DNA of 41,350 nt from a virus (IMGVR_UViG_3300021138_000062:1-41350); one strand, 5' to 3'; shown: positions 22,656 to 32,056, counted from the first letter of the stretch. Made by a program: numbers and translations. The notes: a model not told the origin generated them from the sequence alone.

Positions 22656-23516
22656 ATGAGCAATAGTTACATTACCATTACCCCATTGTCTTTGTTTACC
22701 GGCAATCTTAAAGCGCCATCAGCGTTGCGTAACAATTTTTATCAGCCTGTTAAACTAAACTTGGTTGACTACGCAACATACAACCAATCTGGTTCTGGTG
22801 GCTGGCAGGTTGTTGACCGCCCCAAGATGGTTGCGGCAACTCAATGGTATGACCGTTCTCCTTTTCAGTTGCAATTTGATGCCATCATTGACCAAAACAA
22901 TAGCAACATGTCTGGCATTAACGCCAGCACTTCTATAGTCTCTGAGCAGTTAAAATCAACTTATTCATCTATTGGTTCTGATGGAACACTTAGTTACGAT
23001 TCAAATACATATTTTAATGTTAGTACAACAATTGACAGTTTGAATTCAGCCAATACTTTTTCAATTGAAGATTCATGTATTGCTTTAGAATCTTGGATGG
23101 ATAAAGTTGATGGGACTCTTACTCCTCCAGTTTTGCAAATTGATGGACCTATTCCCGGAACGCAAAGATTGTGGGTGTTATATTCTTTAGAATTTGACGA
23201 TGCTGTCCGAGACCCTCTTAGTGGTTTAAGAATTCAACAAACGTGCAAAATTACTTTGTACGAATACCAACCACCATATGCTAATCAAACACAATTTTAC
23301 AATTACTCGCCAACAAGTCAATGGACCCAAACCACTCAGTCTAATTTGCAACAGTACAGTATTTATACAGTCAAACAGGGTGACACATTGATTAGTATTG
23401 CTAATCAGTTTTATGGCAGTGCAACATACGTCAATAATATTGCAACACTTAATAACATCACCGACACTGCCAATCTTCCTGTTGGCACAAAACTTAGTCT
23501 TCCGGTGTCTTCGTGA
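22656..23516 (+). CDS. LysM-containing baseplate or tail protein, 286 aa
   Basis: Residues about 236-284 form a LysM domain (YTVKQGDTLISIANQFYG, then NNIATLNNI and LPVGTKLSLPV). The first ~230 residues are beta-rich and fit the baseplate/tail proteins that follow the tape measure in contractile tails, where a LysM end joins them to the hub and tape measure. It starts three bases after the tape-measure stop and overlaps the hub gene's GTG by four bases. Binding to peptidoglycan is possible, but in this position the LysM is more likely structural. Confidence 0.85.
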   Translation: MSNSYITITPLSLFTGNLKAPSALRNNFYQPVKLNLVDYATYNQSGSGGWQVVDRPKMVAATQWYDRSPFQLQFDAIIDQNNSNMSGINASTSIVSEQLKSTYSSIGSDGTLSYDSNTYFNVSTTIDSLNSANTFSIEDSCIALESWMDKVDGTLTPPVLQIDGPIPGTQRLWVLYSLEFDDAVRDPLSGLRIQQTCKITLYEYQPPYANQTQFYNYSPTSQWTQTTQSNLQQYSIYTVKQGDTLISIANQFYGSATYVNNIATLNNITDTANLPVGTKLSLPVSS

Positions 23517-24568
23517 GTTCTCCCGGTTTTGGTCCTTATGACATTTTAAGCACAATGACCTTGGAGGATGCCAATGGAAAAATTGTGCGACAATTGCCAG
23601 TTGAATATCGCAGTTCAGTCATTGACGTTATTTTGCAAAAAACCAACATGGGTGCTTCTACCGTTACTTTGCAGTTAATGGACCCAACGCGTTATTTGGT
23701 CAACAATCTTGTCAAGCAAGGCGCAACAATTACCGTTGACGGTTTGAAATTTACGCTGGTGCAGTTTAACAAAGCATCAGACCAGTTGCAGTTGGTTTTT
23801 GAAGCAGAATGCGTTTACCGACTTCGTAATCAGCGTGGCGTTTTGCGTTATCCAACCGGAACTGACGTAACTGGTTTTATGGGCAAACTTGTTAATGCGT
23901 TAAATTACAAACAAATTGGGGGCAAGTTAATTGCGATTAAACCTTCTGACCCAAACTTTGTGCATTTTGTTGCTCCCGATTACGCAACAATTTGGAGCAA
24001 ATTGACCGCTGGCCTGACCAACACAAAGATTGTCCCGGTCGCTTTGGGCAGGGGAACTTCTGTTGACCTCAACGAAGATTCGTGGACTTGTATGAGTCGC
24101 ATTGCTTCTTCGGTTGGTTGGCGTTTATGGGAAGACAACAATACCATTTATTTTGGACCTGACGAATGGTGGAACGGTAACGCAACTCCGTTTAAACAGC
24201 CATACATCAACTACGCCAAGACTCCCTTGGTTCATCACAAACATCCAAAGCAAGCGGAAATTCAAACTCTTAATGAGTTTACGCAAAACGTTCAGTTGAT
24301 TGACTTTGACTGGGACGTTGGAAAAGCATACGCAAATGCTACAGTTACTTGCATGTTGAGCGATTTTAATTATTCAATTGGTGAGATTGTTAAAGTCAAT
24401 AATGTTGGCCCTGCTACTGGTCACTGGATGGTTGCTCAGATGCAGCGAGATGCGTTTAACCCACAAGCAACTCTTACGCTTCAGGTTCCCATGCCATTCG
24501 CTTCGGTGTTTGAACCTACCTCATTGCCGGTTAGTGGTTTCCCGCTTAGAACGGTTGGTGTCCCATGA
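23513..24568 (+). CDS. Baseplate hub protein (gp27/gpD-like), 351 aa
   Basis: Position after the LysM protein and before the spike fits the hub. The sequence is beta-rich with an early SSVIDVILQKTNMGASTVTLQLMDP and a later domain (VTGFMGKLVNALNY, then WSKLTAGLTNTKIVP, DSWTCMSRIASSVGWRL and NTIYFGPDEWW) that agrees with the gpD/gp44-type hub fold. GTG at 23513 overlaps the previous stop. The stop overlaps the spike gene's ATG by four bases. Confidence 0.78.
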   Translation: MSSPGFGPYDILSTMTLEDANGKIVRQLPVEYRSSVIDVILQKTNMGASTVTLQLMDPTRYLVNNLVKQGATITVDGLKFTLVQFNKASDQLQLVFEAECVYRLRNQRGVLRYPTGTDVTGFMGKLVNALNYKQIGGKLIAIKPSDPNFVHFVAPDYATIWSKLTAGLTNTKIVPVALGRGTSVDLNEDSWTCMSRIASSVGWRLWEDNNTIYFGPDEWWNGNATPFKQPYINYAKTPLVHHKHPKQAEIQTLNEFTQNVQLIDFDWDVGKAYANATVTCMLSDFNYSIGEIVKVNNVGPATGHWMVAQMQRDAFNPQATLTLQVPMPFASVFEPTSLPVSGFPLRTVGVP

Positions 24569-25848
24569 GAACTGATGACCCAAATGTTTTGGTTCAAACG
24601 TATTTTAAAAACACATTTGGTCACGTTCTTACCGCCTCTGTTAACAGCGAAGGCATTTATGTTGGTCAAGTAGTTGACACACACGTCACCAACCCGGCAG
24701 TTGCAGTTGGCTACATGCGCGTTACCATTCCACTTTTGTCTGGCTCAGACATTTTGCCGGAAATTGTTTATCCCGGAAACGTTGCTCCGCCCAATGGCAC
24801 AACTGTAAACCTTGGGTTCTCGCGCAACGGGCAATTGGTTGCACTTTCATTTGTCGGATGGAGTGTTTCTTCAGGACCTACAGGACCCACAGGACCCACA
24901 GGAGTTACTGGCCCTCCCGGCTTCATCTACAGCGCAACAGACCCCGGCGTTGCGTATCACAGCACTGTTTGGATTGATACCAGCACATCGGGCAGCAGCC
25001 TTACCGGCTTGGGATACGGCAGCACAACTTCGACTACCAGCAATACTATTGGTACTGGCTATTTGACATTTGCAGTTTCAAATACTGGTGCCTTCTTGCT
25101 TGGCAATCGTGTTCGTGTTGCTTATGCAACTACGCCAGCCAATTATGTTGAAGGCATTATTGTGTCTTTGACAGAAAACTCTTCCATCGCTGTTTATGTT
25201 GATACCTACGGTGGTTCGGGAACTTACACTTCTTGGAACTTTGGCATTGCTGGACAAGTTGGGCCGGTTGGAACCACTGGAGCCACAGGTCCTGTAGGGC
25301 CAAACGGTGCAACAGGAGTTACCGGCCCGGTCGGAACAACTGGTTCTACTGGCGCAACAGGTGTTGCAGGTGCCTCACCTAGCATCACTAGCAGTACAGT
25401 TTTAGTAATGACTTCCAACAACGCTCTTTCTTCTAGCGGTGGAACGTTGACAAACTGGGCCTATCCTTCCAAGCCTTCTGGCGCAACAAACGATTACGAT
25501 AGAAGCAATATCACAACCAACGGAACCAACTTCACTGTTGGAACTGGTGGATATTACAGAATTACAATGACGTTCACTACTACCACCACGGCAGCAACAA
25601 ACGTTGGATTGCAACTTAAATATTCGTCCGGTGGCTTTATTTACACTTTGGCCAACTATTCAACCACTTCTGGCATTACTTCTGCTTGGACCATTACTGT
25701 GACTGCTTATCTTTCTAGCGGCATGGTATTTAACATTCCTTACACTGCCAGCAATAGTTCCACAACTCTTAAGGGTAACAGTTTGCCCGGTGGTGGCGCC
25801 ACCAACACTAACGGTTGTTCGGTTGTTTTTGATTATTTAGGAAGTTAA
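24565..25848 (+). CDS. Spike-like OB-fold protein with collagen repeats and C1q-like end, 427 aa
   Basis: Residues 1-100 look like an OB-fold domain of the gp5/gpV spike family (YVGQVVDTHVTNPAVAVGYM, then PEIVYPGNVAPPNGTTVNLGF). Residues 104-119 and 230-270 are collagen-type Gly-X-Y triplets. Between them lies a beta domain (about 125-228, starting YHSTVWIDTS). The C-terminal ~150 residues have the alternating hydrophobic pattern of a C1q/TNF-like jelly roll (GGYYRITMTF, then GCSVVFDYLGS). Such a trimer-forming architecture would place a fibre or adhesin on the central spike. The ATG overlaps the hub stop. Confidence 0.72.
   Translation: MRTDDPNVLVQTYFKNTFGHVLTASVNSEGIYVGQVVDTHVTNPAVAVGYMRVTIPLLSGSDILPEIVYPGNVAPPNGTTVNLGFSRNGQLVALSFVGWSVSSGPTGPTGPTGVTGPPGFIYSATDPGVAYHSTVWIDTSTSGSSLTGLGYGSTTSTTSNTIGTGYLTFAVSNTGAFLLGNRVRVAYATTPANYVEGIIVSLTENSSIAVYVDTYGGSGTYTSWNFGIAGQVGPVGTTGATGPVGPNGATGVTGPVGTTGSTGATGVAGASPSITSSTVLVMTSNNALSSSGGTLTNWAYPSKPSGATNDYDRSNITTNGTNFTVGTGGYYRITMTFTTTTTAATNVGLQLKYSSGGFIYTLANYSTTSGITSAWTITVTAYLSSGMVFNIPYTASNSSTTLKGNSLPGGGATNTNGCSVVFDYLGS
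24874..24921 (+). repeat. Collagen-type triplet repeat, block 1
   Basis: Codes for GPTGPTGPTGVTGPPG. The DNA holds near-identical 9-base units (ggacccaca). Confidence 0.85.
25252..25374 (+). repeat. Collagen-type triplet repeat, block 2
   Basis: Codes for about 14 Gly-X-Y triplets (GPVGTTGATGPVGPNG and so on) in the same gene. Rarely used codons are mixed, so the DNA repeats are imperfect. Confidence 0.85.
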
Positions 25849-26262
25849 ATGGAAGCCAAAGTTTGGGATACTGGAACAAGTGCTTGGGTGCCAGCCATTA
25901 TTGGCGCTCAGGGCTATCAGGGGCCAACTGGTGCACAAGGTCCGACTGGTCCTTCTGGTGGTCCGACTGGCCCAGCAGGCCCTCCAAGCCCAGCAAGCAC
26001 CGCGTCAATTGGAGCAGGCACCACCCCGGTCACGTCTTCATCAACGCAAATTCTTGCCAGCAATGGTGCAAGGAAACAGTTTTGGGTTACCAATACATCT
26101 ACAAGTTTGGTTGTGTATTTAGCGTTTGGTTCAACCGCTGTGTATGGGTCTGGAATTGCTTTGTACCCCGGACAGCAATTTACAACACAAATGTATTCTG
26201 GAATGGTTTCTGGTATTATTTCTGATACCGGTTCAGCATATGTTGCATTTGTAGAGGTTTAA
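25849..26262 (+). CDS. Collagen-like protein with a beta-rich end module, 137 aa
   Basis: Residues 1-18 (VWDTGTSAWVPA) are a short lead, residues 19-46 are Gly-X-Y triplets ([16 protein letters not shown]), and residues 50-137 form a beta-rich module (SNGARKQFWVTNTSTSLVVYLAFG). The same module, with RK-aromatic-LxN and a YLxFG/YLKYG pattern, is found in the next two proteins. It starts directly after the previous stop and ends directly at the next ATG. Probably a small adsorption or decoration trimer; host target unknown. Confidence 0.65.
   Translation: MEAKVWDTGTSAWVPAIIGAQGYQGPTGAQGPTGPSGGPTGPAGPPSPASTASIGAGTTPVTSSSTQILASNGARKQFWVTNTSTSLVVYLAFGSTAVYGSGIALYPGQQFTTQMYSGMVSGIISDTGSAYVAFVEV
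25903..25986 (+). repeat. Collagen-type triplet repeat
   Basis: About nine Gly-X-Y triplets in the 137-residue protein, with one break (SGGPTG). Confidence 0.8.
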
Positions 26263-26580
26263 ATGACCGCCATTTCAGTTACTGTAAGTCCAAGTGGATT
26301 TTCTAGTTATCTAACGCCCACTTTGGTTGTTGCATCAAATGCAAATAGAAAATATTTGTGGCTTCAAAATGTCAGCACTGAAGGTCAAATTATTTATCTT
26401 AAATACGGGACCGATTCAGGACCTTCAGCGCTTGATATTGCTTTAGTAAATCAAGGTGTACGAATTAATCCAAATGGCGGAATGTTTGTAACCGCAGCGC
26501 AAGGTTGGTTTACTGCAACTTGCATCGGCGGTGGTTCTGCTGGACAAGACAGCGGTTTGCTGGTAGGCTGGGAATTGTGA
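26263..26580 (+). CDS. Paralogous beta-rich module protein, 105 aa
   Basis: The whole protein corresponds to the end module of the previous gene: SNANRKYLWLQNVSTEGQIIYLKYG aligns by eye with SNGARKQFWVTNTSTSLVVYLAFG (each given in part), and both continue with a glycine-rich strand and FVTA/YVAF. No collagen part. The ATG follows the previous stop immediately. It ends in the codons that overlap the next gene's GTG. Role probably structural, as an adhesin part. Confidence 0.6.
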   Translation: MTAISVTVSPSGFSSYLTPTLVVASNANRKYLWLQNVSTEGQIIYLKYGTDSGPSALDIALVNQGVRINPNGGMFVTAAQGWFTATCIGGGSAGQDSGLLVGWEL

Positions 26581-28073
26581 GTTTACTGTCAATTGGTTAT
26601 CTTCAGGCTGTTTTAGACAACAGCGTGTACGGTGGTCTTAACGACCCCACTAACGCGCTTGTTGGGCATTGGCCAATGAACGAAACAAGTGGCACAACCA
26701 TGATTGGCTATGGCCCGACTGGAACTACTCCCACTTATCTCAAAGGCACGTATCGCAACGTTGGTTCGCAAACTTTTTTGGGACAATCAACGTTGATGCC
26801 GGGACTTAGTGACACTGCTGTTTCTTTTACTGGGGACACCAGCACAAGTGGTGCTTATGTTTCTAACAGTACGGCAATGAATGTGTTCAACAGCAACTAC
26901 CCTGTTTTTAATGCATGGGTATCTTGCACTCAAATTCCCAAACCTTACTTTTTTCAAAGCGCAACTGGAACGTTGTCAACGTCCGGTGGAGTTAGTACGC
27001 TTGCTCTTACCTCAAGTAATGCATCCACTATTCAAGGATACATGAACACTTACATTTCTCAATACAACTCTGGAGACAATTCTTCCTACATCCAAGTTGT
27101 TGGGAACGGTATTCCTTTTGCAACTTCAGTCAGTGCTACAAGCCTTTCCGGTTCTACTTTGTATTTGACGCTTACAAATGTTGCAACATTATCTGGCACA
27201 ACATCTGTAGATATTTCTGTTTCAGATAATTCTCAATCGTTTGGTTATGTTATGTGGAAACCAAATGACTTTTCGTTTCAAGTTAATAATTGGATTTCTA
27301 ATATTCAAGTGGTTAACAGTTACTTTGGATATTTAAACACCTCTAATTCTGATGCTTTAAGTCTTAACGGTCCGTACATGTTAACTTGTCAAGTTAAGTA
27401 CGGCGCAGATTCATTAGGTCAAATTGGTTTTATTTGTGATTTTTGGGTTAATGGGGTATACATCGGAGAAAACATTGTTGCTCCGGCATTTTTAGGAACT
27501 ATTTCAAGTTCTAATCTTTACTTTGGCATTTCTCCGGTTCCTCAAAACAAGTATGGCAGCAGAGCCTTGTATCAAAATGTTATGCAACATGCAACGTTGT
27601 CTGCTACCCAATATGGTTTATCAACTTGGGCATTGCAGAACCTTTACGTTTTAGGAACTCAAGGTACACTGTATTACGATAGTTCAAATGCAAACTATCG
27701 TTATCCCGCCGTTTTAAGTAGCGGCAGTTATTCTAATATGCCATCTAACGTCAATGTATATCCTTGGGAAACAACCATTGCTCCGGCAAACCCTAATCGT
27801 AAAAGTATTACGTTGATTAATGACAGTCCCGGCTATATAATGCTTGGCTTATGTTATACTGATTATACGCAAACAAATACATCATCAAGTTTGCTTTCTC
27901 TCAACCGACCAAATTACGAACCCGGAAAAGTGTTGGCTAGGTTTAATCTTAACGGAATTGTGTTAGAGCCGCGTGGTGGAACTTGGTCAAGCGATTATTA
28001 TCAAGGTCCAATTTCAGCAGTAACAGATTTGTGGTCTGGATATTGGAACCTTACAGCCCTTGAGGACGTTTAA
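26577..28073 (+). CDS. LamG-like tail fibre or adhesin, 498 aa
   Basis: The first part (about 15-60, ALVGHWPMNETSGTT, then GLSDTAVSFTGD) is typical of a LamG/concanavalin-like domain that binds carbohydrate; a later segment (PYMLTCQVKYGADS, then GQIGFICDFWVNGVYIG) fits the rest of that fold. The insert between them (about 135-235) is Ser/Thr-rich. The C-terminal part (about 400-440, APANPNRKSITLINDS) repeats the module seen in the two previous proteins. GTG at 26577 overlaps the previous stop. The gene is AT-richer than the capsid and sheath genes. Confidence 0.65.
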   Translation: MSLLSIGYLQAVLDNSVYGGLNDPTNALVGHWPMNETSGTTMIGYGPTGTTPTYLKGTYRNVGSQTFLGQSTLMPGLSDTAVSFTGDTSTSGAYVSNSTAMNVFNSNYPVFNAWVSCTQIPKPYFFQSATGTLSTSGGVSTLALTSSNASTIQGYMNTYISQYNSGDNSSYIQVVGNGIPFATSVSATSLSGSTLYLTLTNVATLSGTTSVDISVSDNSQSFGYVMWKPNDFSFQVNNWISNIQVVNSYFGYLNTSNSDALSLNGPYMLTCQVKYGADSLGQIGFICDFWVNGVYIGENIVAPAFLGTISSSNLYFGISPVPQNKYGSRALYQNVMQHATLSATQYGLSTWALQNLYVLGTQGTLYYDSSNANYRYPAVLSSGSYSNMPSNVNVYPWETTIAPANPNRKSITLINDSPGYIMLGLCYTDYTQTNTSSSLLSLNRPNYEPGKVLARFNLNGIVLEPRGGTWSSDYYQGPISAVTDLWSGYWNLTALEDV

Positions 28074-28076
28074 ATA

Positions 28077-30215
28077 ATGTTGATGTATGGAACGGTAACT
28101 CCTAACACATCAGACACAACAATTACTTTGACAACTGGAACATTGTCAACGTGGGTTCAAAACTTGACAACGTGGCAAATGTCCATTACTCAAGTTGCAG
28201 GATATTTAATTGACAGCAACAACAATGCTTATCAAGTTGTTGGTAGCACAAAAAATGATGCGTATAACTACGCTGCAAACAACGCGTACATTACTCAGAT
28301 TATTGACAACAAAACTTTTAAAGTCAATCAAAAATGGCCAGCAAGTTCTAATGTCAAAATCATTATTTCTGCTCCCATGTACGACCTTTACGGCGTTGTT
28401 GGCAGAAACGGCGAAACCATTCAAGGACCTCCGTACCCTTCGTCGCAAAATCCAATTTGGTACAATTCTGAAGGCCAACCGCCGTTCTTCTTTCTTGCTA
28501 TTACTATTACCGACACTGGCACATCTCCAAGCCCGTACACAACATTTTCGATTCCTAGTGACATAACCGCCAACCAAAGAGGCATGCAGGTTGGTCTGCC
28601 TGTTTCGGGCGGCGTAAGTCTTGACGGAAATAGTTATACAATTCCTCAGGGTTCAAAAGTCACTGCTGTCAATTTAGCCCCGACAAGCGGCAACCCCACT
28701 TTCACCATTGACCATCAATGCATTGGAACTGGCGGAGGAAGCGCCCCAGTCGGCGTTGCATTATTTAACTTTTACAGTCATTCTCTTGGTGCTGGATTCA
28801 ACGGAGCCGACCAAGGTGGCTCAGTCAATCTTGGCCCTATGGGGTTCCCAAATACTTCTTTGACTGTTTGGGCTGACACCGTTTGGACTTCTTATCCCGG
28901 ACAACTGCGCTACGGTAGTGGCGCTCCATACTTGACGCACACAACCGGCATTTTGCAGACAGGCAGTTACGACGATACTCTTGCAACTTTTGATTTCATT
29001 GGGGACCGTCAAAATACCGCAGCACCTAATTTGATGTGCAAGGCAGTATGGCCAGCAACTGCCAATTTTGCTTACGGTCCTTTTTTGCCCGCTGGAGACA
29101 ATTTGTTTATTGGCGGTGGCGCTGGGTTCATGTATTCCGCAAACGCACAAAGAGGTTTGTTTACTAAAGTCGGAAACATCATTAAAAGTTCCAACACGCC
29201 GCAGTATGTCAATTGTGCTACAACCAATGGCAACCGCATCGTAACTGCTCCAACGTCAGCATTTCCCGGAATTATTTTTCCTTATGCTCGTATTAGCGGA
29301 CCGGGGATACCTTACGGAGCGTTTGTTGACACAGTAAATGCTGCTGCCGGAACGTTTAGCATGAACCTGCCAGCGACCGCAACCGCAACAAGTGCATCGC
29401 TTGGTTTCTATACAAACGTTTTAAATCCAAATTCAGATTCTTGGACGTTTACTGAAATTGACCACCCTTGGGCAGATGGCTTAGAGCGCGGCAATCAAAC
29501 GTTTTTCTACAGCAATCCAAACACCAAATGGACTTCTGGCGGAGTCACTTATTGCGGTGATGGATATGTTTACAGTATTGGTACTGCAATCAGATTCCCT
29601 TATCAAGATTTGTTGACCAACAATCCGTTTGGCAATGCTGAACGTTGGTTGGGGTCAACTTCTCCTACATGGACTGGAACACGCGCCAAATCTTACGTTG
29701 TGGACACTGGAGGCACAACTCCAGTTCCCGAAACCTCTGGCTGGATTAAACAAGACGTTATTCAAAATCGTCAAGAGTTGCTTGGATTGGTTCAGCAAAA
29801 CGCTTTTGGGGCAGTTATCACTAGCCTCGCTCAACGTTCTGATGGCACATATATTGGTATTGGAATCTCTCAAAACATTTACGGGCAAACAGAGCGTGGT
29901 GTGCGCGTACAAACTGCACCTAGTCTGACAGGGCCTTGGACGCCAATTTATCCCAACGAACCTATGTTTGCTTTTAACAACATACGCTACTCCAATACTG
30001 ATTACACCTCAACCGGAAGTCCTTGGACATACAACATGTGGATGTACGCTGGATTTTTTCACACTGAAAAAATTTGGCCCGGTAAAGACGTAGATGATTT
30101 TGCCATTAGTTACACCAACCACACCAACTCTTCTCCGGGGACAAACACAGTAAACTCCGGATGGTTCAACCCACAGAAATACTGGACTAACATGTGGGTT
30201 GTAAGTGGTTTGTAA
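28077..30215 (+). CDS. Tail-associated protein with probable beta-propeller, 712 aa
   Basis: The N-terminal ~200 residues are beta-rich. From about residue 220 on, the pattern of Gly/aromatic strands (LTVWADTVWTSYPGQLRYG, GPFLPAGDNLFIGGG, then TYIGIGISQN and APSLTGPWTPIYPNEPMF) recalls five-bladed beta-propeller proteins such as GH43-like glycosidases and DUF4185. This would suit a capsule- or polysaccharide-binding or -cutting tail protein. No catalytic residue can be named with confidence. The ATG is three bases after the previous stop. It is followed by the glycosyltransferase gene. Confidence 0.55.
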   Translation: MLMYGTVTPNTSDTTITLTTGTLSTWVQNLTTWQMSITQVAGYLIDSNNNAYQVVGSTKNDAYNYAANNAYITQIIDNKTFKVNQKWPASSNVKIIISAPMYDLYGVVGRNGETIQGPPYPSSQNPIWYNSEGQPPFFFLAITITDTGTSPSPYTTFSIPSDITANQRGMQVGLPVSGGVSLDGNSYTIPQGSKVTAVNLAPTSGNPTFTIDHQCIGTGGGSAPVGVALFNFYSHSLGAGFNGADQGGSVNLGPMGFPNTSLTVWADTVWTSYPGQLRYGSGAPYLTHTTGILQTGSYDDTLATFDFIGDRQNTAAPNLMCKAVWPATANFAYGPFLPAGDNLFIGGGAGFMYSANAQRGLFTKVGNIIKSSNTPQYVNCATTNGNRIVTAPTSAFPGIIFPYARISGPGIPYGAFVDTVNAAAGTFSMNLPATATATSASLGFYTNVLNPNSDSWTFTEIDHPWADGLERGNQTFFYSNPNTKWTSGGVTYCGDGYVYSIGTAIRFPYQDLLTNNPFGNAERWLGSTSPTWTGTRAKSYVVDTGGTTPVPETSGWIKQDVIQNRQELLGLVQQNAFGAVITSLAQRSDGTYIGIGISQNIYGQTERGVRVQTAPSLTGPWTPIYPNEPMFAFNNIRYSNTDYTSTGSPWTYNMWMYAGFFHTEKIWPGKDVDDFAISYTNHTNSSPGTNTVNSGWFNPQKYWTNMWVVSGL

Positions 30216-30233
30216 CCAATAATGGAGGAACGA

Positions 30234-31319
30234 ATGAGATTTCACGTTGTCAGTTTGCCTCACACGCAAACCACTGAAGAATATTCAGCGTGTGCCTATA
30301 CACAAAAAGTGCGTCGGTTTGCGACCATGATGTACGAACTTGGTCACGAAGTTTTTCTTTACAGCGGCGAGGAAAACACTGCAAAGTGTACTGAACACAT
30401 TCCTTGCATTACAAAAGAATCTCAAGCAGCGTATGGTTGTTGCGGACCGTCTGATTACCTTGTTGCTCAACTTGACCCCAAGTGGGGGTTGTATGAAGAG
30501 TTTAACGCTAACATTGTTAGAGAAATTCAAGACAGAATTAAGCAAAAAGACTTTATTTGCTTGATTACTTCTTATCCCAACAATCCAGTGTTTGAGAATT
30601 TTTCATTCCCTGAGTATCAAGTTGTTGAGTTTGGCATTGGCTACGAAGGCACTGTATCGCAGTACCGCGTGTTTGAATCACACGGCTGGCGCAATTATGT
30701 GCATGGTTTGTATAAAGAAAACTCAGCGCGAGTGTTCGACGCTGTAATCCCCAACTACTACGACCCGACAGAGTACCCACTTGGAACCGGCAAGCGCGAC
30801 TACTTTCTGTTTGCAGGTCGGCTTATCGAACGCAAAGGTTTTCAGTTGGCTGCAGATGTTTGTCAGCGATTGAACGTTCCGCTAAAGGTTATTGGTCTTG
30901 GTGAGCCACCCGCGTATGGCGAATACCTTGGTCTTGCGGGACCTGAATTGCGTAGTGAATTAATGGCTGGAGCCAAAGCCCTGTTTGTGCCCACCTATTA
31001 TCTTGGGCCATTTGAAGGGGTGCATGCCGAAGCGCAGTTATGCGGCACTCCCGTTATCACAACCAACTTTGGCATCTTTACCGAAACAGTGACCAATGGG
31101 TTCAACGGTTTTCGGTGCGACACTTTTGATGACTTTGCTCAGGTTACGCAAAAGATTTGGAACGGCGAATGGGTCGCTGACCATGAAGCCATTCGTGCAA
31201 ACGCCATTAGCCAGTGGTCTATGGATGTTGTAGGAAAGCAATACGAAGATTATTTTAAGCGACTTTTGCTGCTGTGGGAAGATGGTTTCTACGCTGGCTG
31301 GGGTCCTCCGACTGCTTAG
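30234..31319 (+). CDS. GT4-like glycosyltransferase, 361 aa
   Basis: The C-terminal half has the GT-B pattern: a FAGRLIERKGFQLA start of the donor domain (about 194-207), then a nucleotide-sugar region with GPFEGVHAEAQLCGTPVI (about 257-275, carrying the two Glu) and NGFNGFRCDTFDDF. The N-terminal half is the less conserved acceptor domain. It transfers a sugar, possibly to a virion protein or to host surface glycans. The ATG at 30234 has GGAGGAACGA before it; an in-frame ATG at 30222 overlaps that signal and is less likely. It lies among baseplate genes, an unusual place. Confidence 0.85.
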   Translation: MRFHVVSLPHTQTTEEYSACAYTQKVRRFATMMYELGHEVFLYSGEENTAKCTEHIPCITKESQAAYGCCGPSDYLVAQLDPKWGLYEEFNANIVREIQDRIKQKDFICLITSYPNNPVFENFSFPEYQVVEFGIGYEGTVSQYRVFESHGWRNYVHGLYKENSARVFDAVIPNYYDPTEYPLGTGKRDYFLFAGRLIERKGFQLAADVCQRLNVPLKVIGLGEPPAYGEYLGLAGPELRSELMAGAKALFVPTYYLGPFEGVHAEAQLCGTPVITTNFGIFTETVTNGFNGFRCDTFDDFAQVTQKIWNGEWVADHEAIRANAISQWSMDVVGKQYEDYFKRLLLLWEDGFYAGWGPPTA

Positions 31320-31327
31320 GAGATGGA

Positions 31328-32056
31328 ATGACTGAACCGATTACTGGCCTTGGTGCTAAATGGGTTGACAACGTTGGCATCACTTTTTCGTGGACCGCAG
31401 CAGAGGACGTGACCAACGCCTCTAGTTACCTTGTTTATTACTTGGACAACTCGCAAACTGTGCCAACGTGGACACTCTTAACAACCCTGTACCCTGTTCC
31501 GGTAAAAGTTCCAGAGCAAACCAAACACGTTTTGACTAACCCATCAACGACCTATTTTCTTCAATGGTCGCAAATGGTGACTTGGGCAACAACAACTCCC
31601 AAGCCGGTCATACCTTCATACATTCCTACCGGTCAATCTACTCCTTTCCCCTTGTGTGTAGTCATTCAAATTGTTCATGTTGACAACACCGGGTCCGAAA
31701 GCGACCCGACAACAGACTTTGTTTTTTCCAACTCTTTTCAAAATCAAACTTTGCCATCTCACTTGAGCAATAATTTTGGGTTTGATGTTTATGGTCAAGC
31801 CTTAGTCAATACTCAAGATTCAATTAACGAAATTATGGATTCCGTTTCAATGCTTCTTGGCACAGGGCTTGGACAAAGAACAATGGTTCCGCGTTACGGA
31901 ATCGAAGACTTGCCTTTTCACAAAATTGATGTAAACTTAATTAGTGCTGCCATTCAAAATTGGGAACCTAGGGCAAAAGTAAATCTTTCTGTGATTGTCA
32001 ATTCTGACCGAACAGAATCTGTCAACGTTCAATTGCTTAACAGCGCAGGAGTTTAA
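31328..32056 (+). CDS. gp25-like baseplate wedge protein with N-terminal FN3-like domain, 242 aa
   Basis: Residues about 165-240 match the gp25/gpW family (SINEIMDSVSMLLGTGLGQR, then MVPRYGIEDL, and NWEPRAKVNLSV). Residues 1-130 resemble a fibronectin-III domain (ITFSWTAAEDVTNASSYLVYY, then VIQIVHVDNTGSESDP; each in part). The usual gp25 has about 100-140 residues, so the N-terminal domain is an addition. It closes the wedge together with gpJ and gpI. GGAGATGGA precedes the ATG. The gpJ gene follows two bases after the stop. Confidence 0.78.
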   Translation: MTEPITGLGAKWVDNVGITFSWTAAEDVTNASSYLVYYLDNSQTVPTWTLLTTLYPVPVKVPEQTKHVLTNPSTTYFLQWSQMVTWATTTPKPVIPSYIPTGQSTPFPLCVVIQIVHVDNTGSESDPTTDFVFSNSFQNQTLPSHLSNNFGFDVYGQALVNTQDSINEIMDSVSMLLGTGLGQRTMVPRYGIEDLPFHKIDVNLISAAIQNWEPRAKVNLSVIVNSDRTESVNVQLLNSAGV

